Assembly (NCBI RefSeq): GCF_014698045.1
Contig: NZ_JACJSE010000010.1
Span: forward strand, 62,001-126,000
DNA length: 64,000 bases
Direction: 5' to 3'
Source of the DNA: Aulosira sp. FACHB-615
GTDB lineage: Bacteria; Cyanobacteriota; Cyanobacteriia; Cyanobacteriales; Nostocaceae
The stretch's first letter is position 1; every line of letters starts with the position of its first letter. The translations under genes were made by a program, and so were the position numbers. Of the stretch, positions 16,297 to 24,719 are shown one piece after another. Under the pieces are notes generated by a model that was given only the letters and a program-made list of their open reading frames with translations, had not been told where the DNA came from and ran no database searches.

Positions 16297-17431
16297 TACT
16301 GGCTGGCAAAATTAGCATCGCATCACCAAAGGAATAGAAACGATATCGAGAGGCGATCGCTTCTTGGTATATTTGCAATAATCTTGGTCTGCCAATTAAA
16401 GCACTCACCAGCATCAGCAAACTCGAACGCGGTAGGTGAAAATTAGTAATTAACCCATCTACTACCCGCCATTGATAGCCAGGGTAAATAAATAAGTTGG
16501 TTTTGCCACAAAATGGTTGTAATTCTCCAGACTGGGCTGCACCTTCTAAAGAGCGTACTACTGTTGTACCAACGGCAATAATTCTGCCCCCAGCAGCTTT
16601 CGTGGCGCGGATTTGTTCGACTGTAGCCGCAGGAACTTCAATCCATTCTTCGTGCATTTCGTGGGTGGTGACATCTTCCACTTCCACAGGGCGAAATGTG
16701 CCGACACCAACATGGAGTGTTACAAATGCTTGATGGATATTGCGATCGCGCAATTTTGCTAGTAATTCTGGAGTAAAGTGTAACCCAGCCGTGGGTGCAG
16801 CGATCGCACCTGGTTGTTCGGCATAGACTGTCTGATATTGTTCATCAGCTGCGGCTGTGGTGGTGATATAAGGCGGTAAAGGAATTTCACCAAAGTTATC
16901 TAACAGTTCTACCAAAGATTTTCCTGGTGGTACATCAAATTGCAACAACCGCCCGCCAGTCGCCGCATCATTTTCTAAAACTGTAGCGGTTAGCTGGGGC
17001 GTGGCGGAATTTTTACCAGAAAAAATAATCTGTGAGCCTAATTTAAACCGCTTTCCTGGTTTGACTAAAGCTAACCAACAATTATTTTGCCTCTCTTCTA
17101 ACAGCAATACTTCAATTTCTGCCCCTGTAGATTTATTCCCGTACAGTCTGGCGGGGATAACTTTTGTATTATTCATCACCAACAAATCCCCAGGGCGCAG
17201 GAGTTCTGGTAAATCGCGGAAGATGTGGTGTAGCGGGGCTAAATTGTTACCTGTGGCGGTAGAGTTGACTACTAATAAGCGAGAACTATCTCTGGGAACT
17301 ACCGGATTTTGAGCAATTAGTTCTGGCGGTAGTATGTAGTCATAGCCAGTTAAGGAACAATCTAACTGTCTGTCTTCTACTCCTGTATCTGTAACTTTAT
17401 TAAAATTTTCTTTTGTTATTGCTGGCTCCAT
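16292..17431 (-). CDS. queA: S-adenosylmethionine:tRNA ribosyltransferase-isomerase
   Basis: QueA transfers and isomerises the ribosyl group of SAM onto 7-aminomethyl-7-deazaguanine in tRNA to form epoxyqueuosine at the wobble position. Family hallmarks are YDYILPPELIAQNPVVPRDS, LLVMNNTKVIPARLYGNK, PGAIAAPTAGLHFTPELL, VTLHVGVGTFRPV and TNFHLPRSSLLMLVSALIG. At 379 residues it is slightly longer than usual because of a roughly 25-residue polar N-terminal extension before YDYILPP. The true start might be internal, but no better Met is available. The stop codon lies in a repeat. Confidence 0.93.
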   Translation of the reverse strand: MEPAITKENFNKVTDTGVEDRQLDCSLTGYDYILPPELIAQNPVVPRDSSRLLVVNSTATGNNLAPLHHIFRDLPELLRPGDLLVMNNTKVIPARLYGNKSTGAEIEVLLLEERQNNCWLALVKPGKRFKLGSQIIFSGKNSATPQLTATVLENDAATGGRLLQFDVPPGKSLVELLDNFGEIPLPPYITTTAAADEQYQTVYAEQPGAIAAPTAGLHFTPELLAKLRDRNIHQAFVTLHVGVGTFRPVEVEDVTTHEMHEEWIEVPAATVEQIRATKAAGGRIIAVGTTVVRSLEGAAQSGELQPFCGKTNLFIYPGYQWRVVDGLITNFHLPRSSLLMLVSALIGRPRLLQIYQEAIASRYRFYSFGDAMLILPAST

Positions 17432-17512
17432 TGAAGGTTATGCTAATTTTTACGGGTTTATTTGATATTTTCTAAGGAAAACACCATTTCATTCATAGAG
17501 TTTTCCAACGGA

Positions 17513-17537
17513 CATCATTAGGTATTACCTAATGATG
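17513..17537. promoter_or_regulatory. 25-base hyphenated palindrome between queA and the next gene
   Basis: CATCATTAGGT and ACCTAATGATG are perfect 11-base arms around ATT. It lies 82 bases upstream of queA and 115 bases before the divergent gene at 17652. It could be an operator for either gene or the edge of a decayed mobile element: a GGGGGCTTCTACCC stretch that follows at about 17574 resembles IS200/IS605-type ends. Both readings are tentative. Confidence 0.35.
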
Positions 17538-17651
17538 GGTTGTAAATTGGGTAAAACTCCCCATTCAAAGACGGGGGCTTCTACCCTACCGGGAAAGTGT
17601 TCTATTGAGGATGATAGAAGTGTAGGATTGGCTTTGATCCCAAGCACCAAC

Positions 17652-18041
17652 ATGGAATATTTGTATTATCTGGCAAATGCCAGTCTAACATTGAGGGTCG
17701 TTCAACATCTGCACGCCACGCCCCAGTTGCCTGTCTCTTTCGTTACAGTTATTCATCAAATAGATGGCTGGGTGGTTAGGATCAAACTTAAATGTCAAAT
17801 CTCCGCGCAACAGGATGGAGACTTTCGAGCTTTTCTAAATGAATTAGGAATTTGCTACGAGCCACCTATGCGTGTACAAATGGCACTTTGGAGTTTGGAA
17901 GCTGGTCAGTCTCCAGTAGACGTAATGCGCCGCTATCAAGTAGCGATCGTCTCTCATGGTAGCCCAGAGAGAGAAGAAATTGAAGCATTCCGCCAACAGT
18001 TTGTTCGTGGATTAGGTTACTGTCCAGAAACCTTAGCGTGA
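17652..18041 (+). CDS. Conserved-looking protein of unknown function
   Basis: The 129-residue product begins MEYLYYLANASLTLRVVQHL and contains a long polar middle (SFVTVIHQIDGWVVRIKLKC). A helical C-terminal half follows with VQMALWSLEAGQSPVDVMRR and EREEIEAFRQQFVRGLG. It has no signal peptide, membrane helix or catalytic motif that I recognise. The tryptophan-leucine-rich helix and 'SPVDVMRRYQV' look like a small alpha/beta protein. ATG 17652 is chosen over in-frame ATG 17532 because the extra 40 codons overlap the palindrome and G-rich repeat-like sequence. Confidence 0.6.
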   Translation: MEYLYYLANASLTLRVVQHLHATPQLPVSFVTVIHQIDGWVVRIKLKCQISAQQDGDFRAFLNELGICYEPPMRVQMALWSLEAGQSPVDVMRRYQVAIVSHGSPEREEIEAFRQQFVRGLGYCPETLA

Positions 18042-18141
18042 AACTGCTGATAGTGAGGGCGGCTAGAAAGAATCTGTAATTGGTAACAAACATATTTCAG
18101 TTGTGATCAATTATTATTCGCCCTCACTTTAATCAGCGAAT

Positions 18142-18639
18142 TTATAAGTCAAAAGCTGCGGGAATATATTCTTCCAGAAAAAATTTATAATCCCCTATTG
18201 ATGCACTAAATACCGCATCTTGGGCTGATGTAATGTGAGTTTTTAATTTGGATATTTGCTGATAACCCACAATAGCCACATCAAAACGACAGGGATATTC
18301 AGCGTTTTCGGGATATTGATTTAAAAACATTTCTGCGGTACGCCAGAGTTTTGCCTGTTTTTGTGGGGTGATAGCCTCTCTTCCCCCTGCATCCCAATTT
18401 CGTGAACTCCGAGTTTTCACCTCAACAAAAGCAAGTGTAGAGTTTTCTTCCTCTGCTCCCTTGCACCTCTGCTCCCCTACCTCTTTTCCTGGATACTGAG
18501 CAATAATATCAATCTCTCCCCAACGACAAGAAAAGCGGCGATGTAAAATCAACCAACCTGTAGACTGTAACCATTGTGTAACTAAGTCTTCACCTTGTTG
18601 ACCAATATCGAGATAATGGGATGGAGGATGATTCGCCAT
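18142..18639 (-). CDS. YraN/UPF0102 family protein (putative endonuclease-fold) with repeat-derived insert
   Basis: The protein shows the YraN pattern of a PD-(D/E)XK nuclease fold: DIGQQGEDLVTQWLQSTGW, RRFSCRWGEIDIIAQ and LAFVEVKTRSSRNWDAGG, with acidic residues E-D and E-V-K in the right order. At 165 residues it is longer than usual because about 17 residues (YPGKEVGEQRCKGAEEENST) separate GEIDIIA from FVEVK. That insert is encoded by 18446-18486, a GGAGCAGAGG-type low-complexity repeat also found between genes in this window. It is in frame and the downstream motifs are intact. Biological role of YraN proteins is not settled. Confidence 0.82.
   Translation of the reverse strand: MANHPPSHYLDIGQQGEDLVTQWLQSTGWLILHRRFSCRWGEIDIIAQYPGKEVGEQRCKGAEEENSTLAFVEVKTRSSRNWDAGGREAITPQKQAKLWRTAEMFLNQYPENAEYPCRFDVAIVGYQQISKLKTHITSAQDAVFSASIGDYKFFLEEYIPAAFDL
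18446..18486. repeat. Low-complexity repeat inserted in frame in yraN
   Basis: CTTCCTCTGCTCCC, TTGCACCTCTGCTCCCC and a further short unit match the style of the intergenic repeats at about 3420-3495 and 42440-42470. Here the repeat lies inside an open reading frame and adds residues GEQRCKGAEEE between two conserved nuclease-fold motifs. Confidence 0.7.
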
Positions 18640-18653
18640 TGGTGAAAAGTACC

Positions 18654-19163
18654 ATGAATTTTAGGTTAAGCGATCGCATTTGGGCAGGTATACTCAGTGT
18701 ATTGCTGTGGGCTGTGTTAAGCATTACAGCCACTTTTACTTATCCGCCCACAGCTTTAGCACTCGAATATAACAAAGAAATATTAGTAGAAGCTGATTTT
18801 TCTGGACGTGATTTAACAGATTCTAGCTTTACCAAAGCTAATCTCCGGCAAAGTAATTTTAGCAATAGTAACTTAACTGGTGTGAGTTTCTTTGCTGCTA
18901 ATTTGGAGTCAGCAAATTTACAGGGGTCTAACCTAACAAATGCTACTTTAGACTCAGCGCGGCTCATTAAAGCAGATTTGACTAATGCAGTTTTAGAAGG
19001 TGCATTTGCGGCTAACGCCAAATTTGATGGTGCAATTATTGATGGAGCAGATTTTACTGATGTGCTGCTGCGTCCAGATGAACAAAAAAAATTATGCAAG
19101 GTAGCTAAAGGTACTAATCCCACCACGGGACGAGAAACCCGTGATACTTTGTTTTGTCCTTAG
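18654..19163 (+). CDS. Exported pentapeptide-repeat protein
   Basis: The 169-residue protein begins with a signal peptide (WAGILSVLLWAVLSITATF, cleavage after ALA), placing it in the thylakoid lumen or periplasm. Residues about 45-130 are pentapeptide repeats of the A(D/N)Lxx type (FSGRDLTDSSFTKANLRQSN, then FSNSNLTGVSF and more) that form a right-handed quadrilateral beta-helix. A C-terminal segment with two cysteines (KLCKVAKGTNP and DTLFCP) could form a disulfide cap, as in lumenal pentapeptide proteins. ATG 18654 has GGTGA 8 bases upstream. Function of this lumenal group is not established. The head-to-head gap to yraN is very short. Confidence 0.82.
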   Translation: MNFRLSDRIWAGILSVLLWAVLSITATFTYPPTALALEYNKEILVEADFSGRDLTDSSFTKANLRQSNFSNSNLTGVSFFAANLESANLQGSNLTNATLDSARLIKADLTNAVLEGAFAANAKFDGAIIDGADFTDVLLRPDEQKKLCKVAKGTNPTTGRETRDTLFCP

Positions 19164-19316
19164 TGGAATGAACTTACTGTGAGGACTTATTGTTTTTGCC
19201 AAGAATTCGGAGAAAAGAGAGTTTAGACAGCAACTTACCCTCGTAAAATGGCGAAGGTATTTTGTAAATACTTCACGTCTCTTTTCGTTTTCCAAAATAT
19301 ACCAATTTGTAAATAT

Positions 19317-20177
19317 ATGAGCAAAAAATTAGTAGCCAGGCTACTGCTATTTTGTTTCACATTTGTTCTTGGCTTCACATTTACTATTCATAATGTCCAA
19401 GCCGAATCAGCACCTTTCTATTGGGAATTTATCAATGTCGATATTGCCGTACAGCCTAACGGTGATATGTTAGTCACTGAAACACAAAAATATAATTTTA
19501 CTGGAGAGTATAACCATCTGCGCTCCCGGTACATTCCTTTAGATAAAGTAGACAGAATTACTGAAGTTTCTGTATCCGAAAATGGTCAAGTTTTACCCAG
19601 TACAACAAGTACAGTAAATAATCAATTTTGGATTCGTTGGGAACATCAATTGCAACCACCAGAAAGCTCTACTTTCGTGTTGAAATATCGTGTTATTGGA
19701 GGATTGCGCGTCAATCATAATTATGCTCAAGTAGATTGGGAAGCGATATTCTCTGACCGTAAAGCCCCTATTCAACAGGCGCAGGTTAGGGTGGAATTTC
19801 CTGAAGAACTTACTACTAAAATTAAAACATTCCAAAGCTTTGGTGTAGTTGCAAATATTCGCCGAGTCGATACAAAAACTATTGAGGCTGTTACTAAACA
19901 ATTTCTAGAGCCAGGGAAGGGTTTAGAAATTCAGGTGATATTTGATCGTGCGGGTACTAAGATTGAAACCTCTGGATGGCAAAGTACACAATTTTTTTAT
20001 GAGAGGTTATTGTGGATTTTGTCGGGATTACTAGTCTTTGGTATGCCTCTTTTCCTCATTATTGTCTCTAGGACTGGGACTAGTAGTAGCTACATTGGAG
20101 ACAGTAGCAGTTATTACTATGGCGGTGGCGGTGATTATGGTGGCGGTGATTGTGGTGGCGGTGGCGGTGGTGATTAA
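19317..20177 (+). CDS. DUF2207-like membrane protein with Gly-rich tail
   Basis: The 286-residue product has a signal peptide (MSKKLVARLLLFCFTFVLG). An extracytoplasmic beta-sandwich region follows with FYWEFINVDIAVQPNGDMLV and ETQKYNFTGEYNHLRSRYIP, as in DUF2207 proteins. One membrane helix (about 235-255, LLWILSGLLVFGMPLFLII) and a short Ser/Tyr/Gly tail end the protein (SSYYYGGGGDYGGGDCGGGG). Many DUF2207 proteins are longer and end in a similar glycine tail. Role unknown, probably envelope-related. ATG 19317 puts the signal peptide at the N terminus; ATG 19248 would add 23 residues. The final codons are a GGTGGC-type tandem. Confidence 0.75.
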   Translation: MSKKLVARLLLFCFTFVLGFTFTIHNVQAESAPFYWEFINVDIAVQPNGDMLVTETQKYNFTGEYNHLRSRYIPLDKVDRITEVSVSENGQVLPSTTSTVNNQFWIRWEHQLQPPESSTFVLKYRVIGGLRVNHNYAQVDWEAIFSDRKAPIQQAQVRVEFPEELTTKIKTFQSFGVVANIRRVDTKTIEAVTKQFLEPGKGLEIQVIFDRAGTKIETSGWQSTQFFYERLLWILSGLLVFGMPLFLIIVSRTGTSSSYIGDSSSYYYGGGGDYGGGDCGGGGGGD

Positions 20178-20252
20178 CTAAATAAACGCAGTACGCATCA
20201 AATCTAATTACAGTAGTGAAGTACAAATATCGAGGATATCCAGGAGGTGACT

Positions 20253-20618
20253 GTGGCGCGTAAACGGTTAGTAATTGAGATGGGGATGGGTGTAGATCAG
20301 CATGGACAGGAACCAACTGTAGCAGCTGCAAGAGCAGTCCGCAATGCGATCGCGCACAATGCTTTACCAGGAGTCTGGGAAGTTGCTGGTTTGAATGATC
20401 CCAATGAGATGATTGTAGAAGTGCAAGTAGCAGTACCTTATCCCGAACAAGTGAGAACAGATGAGGTTCTCGCAGTACTACCGTTTGGACGCAAAACGAT
20501 AAATGTCGAATCTGGGGGAATGGTGGTTCAAGGACGGGCGATTCCCTCTCTGAATGATAAAAATGATGATATGTTAATTGCGATCGCTGCGGTGACAGTC
20601 CTCATCGAAACCGATTAA
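20253..20618 (+). CDS. Lin0512 family protein
   Basis: This 121-residue protein matches the Lin0512 family of small cyanobacterial and Firmicute proteins: RLVIEMGMGVDQHGQEPTVA, ARAVRNAIAHNALPGV, PNEMIVEVQVAVPYPEQV and ESGGMVVQGRAIPS. The fold is alpha/beta and its function is unknown. The start is a GTG at 20253, set by a perfect AGGAGG 5 bases upstream; the GTG at 20247 overlaps that ribosome site and is unlikely. Its stop codon overlaps the end of a convergent gene by 4 bases. Confidence 0.85.
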   Translation: MARKRLVIEMGMGVDQHGQEPTVAAARAVRNAIAHNALPGVWEVAGLNDPNEMIVEVQVAVPYPEQVRTDEVLAVLPFGRKTINVESGGMVVQGRAIPSLNDKNDDMLIAIAAVTVLIETD

Positions 20619-20893
20619 GCTTGGTTTTCCGGTTTCTGCACATCCTCAACAGCATGAGAAATCGAGGCTAAGGGTGGAGTTGATACATCTAATTGTGGTT
20701 GTGGCGTTTCGAGTGATGCTGCAATTGATGTATCACGAGAGTAATAACCTATAATCTTGTCATAATTAGAAGCAACAGCTAAAAATGCCCCGCCTAAAAT
20801 ATAAATGGGCAATGGTAAAGAAAATTCTTGTAACCAGTCAAATAGTTCTGCTAAAGCGAACAATAGCACAAAGCAAGCAATCCAAACTCTCAT
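20615..20893 (-). CDS. Small membrane protein of unknown function
   Basis: The 92-residue protein has two hydrophobic segments, MRVWIACFVLLFALAELFDW and LPLPIYILGGAFLAVASNYD. A polar cytosolic or lumenal tail rich in Ser/Pro/Gln follows (SLETPQPQLDVSTPPLASIS). No family is recognised. ATG 20893 is preferred to an in-frame TTG at 20917. The gene converges on the Lin0512 gene with a 4-base overlap of stops. Confidence 0.6.
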   Translation of the reverse strand: MRVWIACFVLLFALAELFDWLQEFSLPLPIYILGGAFLAVASNYDKIIGYYSRDTSIAASLETPQPQLDVSTPPLASISHAVEDVQKPENQA

Positions 20894-21065
20894 CGTTCCA
20901 TCCCTGTCACCAAACAACTCTACTAGTTTACTAATAGCCTAGACAGATTGCATGATACCTGATGTTGAGTGAATCTCCAGAGAGTTACTAGCAAGACTCT
21001 AAAAGCACTAGCTTATACTAATTTTAAAAAATAATGTGACAGATACATAGTCTAAAATCCCTGTG

Positions 21066-21221
21066 ATACCAATTCACGAAAATACTGATACAAATCACTT
21101 CCTCTGTACTTCTGCTTCTGTTCGCCGAGCGAAGTCGAGGCGCTGCTTGTATATCTGTATCATTTTTAAAGTGTAATGGTATGATATCTAGCTTTCTCAA
21201 TTTTGAATTTTGAATTGGTAT
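21066..21221. repeat. MITE-like element with ATACCAATTC ends
   Basis: 156 bases are bounded by ATACCAATTC and its exact complement GAATTGGTAT. The interior is unrelated to the larger elements with the same ends at 37564-37704 and 39884-40023. It fills the 367-base gap between the small membrane gene and module 2. Confidence 0.65.
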
Positions 21222-21260
21222 TAGTTTTCAGCAGATCAAGTGTAAAATTTTAAATCTGCT

Positions 21261-22148
21261 TTACGAGGATAAGTGATCCAGATCAAGCAGATCGCTCTCA
21301 ACATAATCCTTCGCTGTCATGTCTTCGAGAGATGTTACTATCCCATCAGCCTTGAAACGCCCAGATTCAGGAACTAAGTCTAACCATTGTCTGCGAAGTT
21401 TGTCCCATTCCATTTTTTGAGATTGAATCTGGTCTTCATGACGAATAAAGAAGAACATCAACTGAACTTCTGGTGCATTCCAAGAAGGTTCTGCACGCAC
21501 TCTAATTTCGCGTAAGGCGCGAAGGGCTTCTCCTTCATCGCTATTTTTACTGTGCTTACTTTGAATTCGCTGTTGTAGGTTTCTTACAAATTGATTAAAA
21601 TCATCAGGAAAAGCAAATCGAACTCGTTTCCGAGCTAATACCTGCCCCAATGTTCTGATTTCTTCATCGTTTCGGCATCCAGGAATACGTTTCCATTCGG
21701 AAATAACAGCCTTTTCTACTGTCATTACACGGTCAAGGTCAGCAATAAGATAATACTCTGCAACTCCAGGGATGTATGCGAATTGAGTTCGTCTACATTT
21801 CCGCACTTCATCTAGAAATTGCTCCTGACTCCCCTGAAACTTAATTTTGTCCAAGAATTTCTGGTTGATCTTTATAAGAGGTACTACCTCAACAAATGGA
21901 CGATCCTTACAAGTACGCGAACGCTGTGGAACGATATCACACGTTTGAGAAACTACAGAAAATCCTTGGACTTCTGATTCTGAAAGGTCAGTTCCTTCTT
22001 GTGCAATATCAGCAGAGTCCGAGGTTAGAGGATGTTGAGGGTTAAAGCGGTGGACAAACCAATGTTCCCCCACCACACAATCACCCTGACTCCACTCTTT
22101 AAGAGCAGCGTCTATTTGTTGAATCAAAACGTCGTGTTCATTGACCAC
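21261..22148 (-). CDS. 'QGD...SQ[ST]CD' protein of unknown function (module 2, gene C)
   Basis: The 295-residue protein has WSQGDCVVGEHWFVHRF (about residues 19-35), then GFSVVSQTCDIVPQRSR (about 62-78). A central part has FAYIPGVAEYYLIADLDRVM, and a basic segment reads RKRVRFAFPDDFNQFVRNLQ plus QRI. The same order is found in the shorter 180-residue protein of module 1, with the C-terminal helix extended here by about 110 residues that include APEVQLMFFFIRHEDQ. The start is a GTG; it overlaps the end of gene B by 11 bases. No family name is recognised; the Cys-Asp pair is the best candidate active or metal site. Confidence 0.75.
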   Translation of the reverse strand: MVNEHDVLIQQIDAALKEWSQGDCVVGEHWFVHRFNPQHPLTSDSADIAQEGTDLSESEVQGFSVVSQTCDIVPQRSRTCKDRPFVEVVPLIKINQKFLDKIKFQGSQEQFLDEVRKCRRTQFAYIPGVAEYYLIADLDRVMTVEKAVISEWKRIPGCRNDEEIRTLGQVLARKRVRFAFPDDFNQFVRNLQQRIQSKHSKNSDEGEALRALREIRVRAEPSWNAPEVQLMFFFIRHEDQIQSQKMEWDKLRRQWLDLVPESGRFKADGIVTSLEDMTAKDYVESDLLDLDHLSS

Positions 22149-22788
22149 TGCTATTTCTTCGACTCCTTGCTGCTTGTGCAGGTCTGGATCTTCCAGTCTG
22201 GTGATAGCTAATATCTGGAAGAGAATTGGCTAAAACATCAGGAGGTAAAGGCATTCGTAGTCTGCGTTCTTCTTCAGATAAAGCACCTAATTTTGGTTTG
22301 TGAGGAGCATTACCAGAACCAAGAATTTGTTTAACTTCTTCGTAGTTACCTACCACCAATAGATCAATAAGAGGTATACCATTGCTACCAGGTTGTAGCA
22401 AGAGACTACGATTGAGGCTTGCACTTCCTCGATCAATGTACTGAATCATGCCTAAAAGTTGATTTAAGGTATATTCATTAAAGCTGTTTAGTCGCTCTCC
22501 ACTTGCCCAAGAATGAAGACTTCTACGTGAAACATTGAAAAGCTTGGCAAGTTGATCCCATGTCAATCCACTGAGTCTTTTTAGCTCATTAACGGCTTTC
22601 TGTGTTGCTTCTGGAGAACTAGGTAAAATGACTCCACTCGTTGTGATCTCTGAACCGGCTACTAAATTTCGACTAATGTTTTCTCTAGAAGCAGTTGTAC
22701 TAGAGGAAACTGTAAATATTCTTGAGGTAATGGTTTGATAAGTATGTAATTGCTGCTGCTCAGTTTGTCTATTTAATAAAGGAATCAT
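22138..22788 (-). CDS. Helix-turn-helix protein (module 2, gene B)
   Basis: The 216-residue protein carries a predicted DNA-binding helix-turn-helix, RLSGLTWDQLAKLFNVSRRS followed by LHSWASGERL, at about residues 70-100. Then comes LLVVGNYEEVKQILG and a disordered Ser/Arg/Pro tail. The N-terminal 60 residues are Ser/Thr-rich. It probably binds its own promoter or regulates the module, although a structural role is possible. ATG 22788 sits in an ATGA overlap with gene A and has TGGAGG 6 bases upstream. Module 1 has an unrelated 97-residue protein in the same slot. Confidence 0.75.
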   Translation of the reverse strand: MIPLLNRQTEQQQLHTYQTITSRIFTVSSSTTASRENISRNLVAGSEITTSGVILPSSPEATQKAVNELKRLSGLTWDQLAKLFNVSRRSLHSWASGERLNSFNEYTLNQLLGMIQYIDRGSASLNRSLLLQPGSNGIPLIDLLVVGNYEEVKQILGSGNAPHKPKLGALSEEERRLRMPLPPDVLANSLPDISYHQTGRSRPAQAARSRRNSSGQ

Positions 22789-23588
22789 AATTTACCTCCA
22801 TAACGTCGTAGGAAATCATTGGTTACTGCCCATCGAAAAAAGGTATAGATCCTCTCAGAAAAATGTTGCGCTTCACTCATCAACTCCTCAACGGAAAATT
22901 GTAGATTATTAGAAATAGACATATCTATATCAAGAATCCAACTAGCTTCAGCAACAGCTTCTATTGACTCTGGATCAAAAGTTGTACCACCAGGCATAGT
23001 TCCCCATCTTGCAACTATTTGTTTGCTTCCATCTGGAAGAATAAATAAAGATTCATTAATGCTTTGATGAATGTACTCTCTAAAATCAGCATTCATCATT
23101 CCAGCTATCTCAGGCTTCACTAGTAATGATATGTCTTGGAAATTTTGACCGACAACTCTGTCGATATATCGCAACCCAAATCTTTCAATAATTGGAGGTT
23201 TAAAGGTTTCATTAAGCGCAAAAAGTATTTTTTCTAGACGTTCTAGAAAATCACTACGGCTTAAATAAGAATTTGTTTCCAGTGCAACAAAATTAGGTGC
23301 TAATGAAACTCGCCAATTCCACCTATTTGTAGCGTCTACAAAGCGCCATGTAACTTGCGGGGCAATTGGAACAACACCTTGGGGACTCAAAGCAAAACCT
23401 TGAGTTTGCTCCGGCTGTAAAATAGGATATTTTTCTCGAATTGCTTCTTGAAATGAACCCACAAAATCTTTCTTCTCAATTGAGAGAATAGGCGGAAAGC
23501 GCACTTGTGCAATTACACGAACAAGGGGTGCATTATCTAATGGCACTTCTGCGGGTGGTGGTGCAGTGAGTGGATTGAAATTAACCAC
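22785..23588 (-). CDS. TIGR04255 family protein (module 2, gene A)
   Basis: The 267-residue protein shares the TIGR04255 layout with the module 1 protein. Its signature is DNAPLVRVIAQVRFPPILSI. A conserved core reads WRFVDATNRWNWRVSLAPNF and SYLSRSDFLERLEKILFALN, then FGLRYIDRVVG. No enzyme motif or membrane helix is seen, and the function is unknown. The start is GTG 23588, supported by AAAGGA 8 bases upstream. It leads a tricistron in which genes overlap by 4 and 11 bases, so all three proteins are probably made together. Confidence 0.82.
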   Translation of the reverse strand: MVNFNPLTAPPPAEVPLDNAPLVRVIAQVRFPPILSIEKKDFVGSFQEAIREKYPILQPEQTQGFALSPQGVVPIAPQVTWRFVDATNRWNWRVSLAPNFVALETNSYLSRSDFLERLEKILFALNETFKPPIIERFGLRYIDRVVGQNFQDISLLVKPEIAGMMNADFREYIHQSINESLFILPDGSKQIVARWGTMPGGTTFDPESIEAVAEASWILDIDMSISNNLQFSVEELMSEAQHFSERIYTFFRWAVTNDFLRRYGGKL

Positions 23589-23893
23589 TGTTTAGATCCT
23601 TTTAAGGGCTTTTATGGAATTTTAAGTATAAATAAAGACAATAGGATTAGCTTATCGTCTACAACTATAATAGGGCAATAGTGTGAAGTAGAGTGTGAAG
23701 TTTAAGAAAAATTTTCCCATCAGACATTTGGAACTAGAAAATCCCATAATAGTAACACTTGTAAAGTCTTAACAGTTTAGTTAAACAACGCTGTTGCAGA
23801 GGTCTGTTCCAAAACGCCTTCCTTTGTTGTTTATATGGCGAAAAACTAACTCATAGCAATGTACTGACAGAGGCGTTACATTTATAGACAAAG
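23589..23893. other. Intergenic region between module 2 and SPFH gene
   Basis: A divergent gap of about 305 bases contains a GTGAAGTAGAGTGTGAAGTT-type short duplication near 23681-23700. No hairpin or gene was recognised; promoters for both sides must lie here. Confidence 0.4.
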
Positions 23894-24700
23894 ATGAAAA
23901 ACAATAAAGCTTTTAATAGTGCTGGTAAATTGACGGCGCTTTTAGTTTTAATCACTATTTTTCTCACGCCTTGCGTGATCGTAAATGCGGGTGAACGTGG
24001 CGTATTAATGAAATTTGGCGAGGTACAAGAGCAAATATTAGGAGAAGGGCTACATTTAATTATCCCAGTAGTGAATACAGTTGAAAAAATCAGTGTACGT
24101 GTGCAGAAACAGGAAATATCTACTGAAGCTGCTTCTAAAGATTTACAAGATGTGTTCACTGATGTGGCTTTGAATTGGCATATCATCCCAGAAGAAGTTA
24201 ATACTATTTTTCAACAAATTGGCAACCGAGAAAATATCATTTCCCGGATTATCAATCCTGCAATTGAAGAAGTCCTCAAAGCGATTATTGCTCAATATAC
24301 TGCGGAAGAAATTATTACTAAACGTGGAGATGTCAAGTTAGGGTTAGACTCAGCTTTAACTACTCGCCTACGTAGCTATAATCTTGCAGTTGATGATATT
24401 TCTTTAGTTCATGTTCATTTTTCGGAGCGATTTAGTGAGGCGGTAGAAGCAAAACAAATTGCTGAACAAGAAGCTAAAAAAGCAGAGTTTTTAGCATTAA
24501 AAGCTGTAAAAGAAGCAGAAGCAAAAGTTAATTTAGCCAGAGGTGAGGCGGAAACTTATAGATTGCTACGTGATGGTTTAACTCCTGAATTACTGCAAAA
24601 ACAAGCAATCGAAAAATGGAATGGCAAGTTACCACTAGTTATTGGTAAAGAAAATCCGAAAATCTGGGATTTTAGTGAATTACTTAAAGCTTATAAGTAG
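23894..24700 (+). CDS. SPFH/prohibitin-family membrane protein
   Basis: The 268-residue protein starts with a membrane anchor (about residues 12-32, KLTALLVLITIFLTPCVIVN). An SPFH domain follows: GERGVLMKFGEVQEQILGEG, then LHLIIPVV, the usual prohibitin signature. A long, charged, Ala/Glu-rich coiled coil lies at about 180-230 (AKQIAEQEAKKAEFLALKAV) and the end is near KLPLVIGKENPK. Such proteins form large membrane rings that organise microdomains or protease partners such as FtsH. No neighbour is functionally linked. A perfect palindrome lies 20 bases after the stop. Confidence 0.88.
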   Translation: MKNNKAFNSAGKLTALLVLITIFLTPCVIVNAGERGVLMKFGEVQEQILGEGLHLIIPVVNTVEKISVRVQKQEISTEAASKDLQDVFTDVALNWHIIPEEVNTIFQQIGNRENIISRIINPAIEEVLKAIIAQYTAEEIITKRGDVKLGLDSALTTRLRSYNLAVDDISLVHVHFSERFSEAVEAKQIAEQEAKKAEFLALKAVKEAEAKVNLARGEAETYRLLRDGLTPELLQKQAIEKWNGKLPLVIGKENPKIWDFSELLKAYK

Positions 24701-24719
24701 TAAATCAGGAATATAAAGT

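Noticed and set aside
17550..17600. IS200/IS605-type transposon end after the palindrome
   Set aside because: Only a GGGGGCTTCTACCC-like stretch suggests it; there is no transposase or TnpB frame and no second end.
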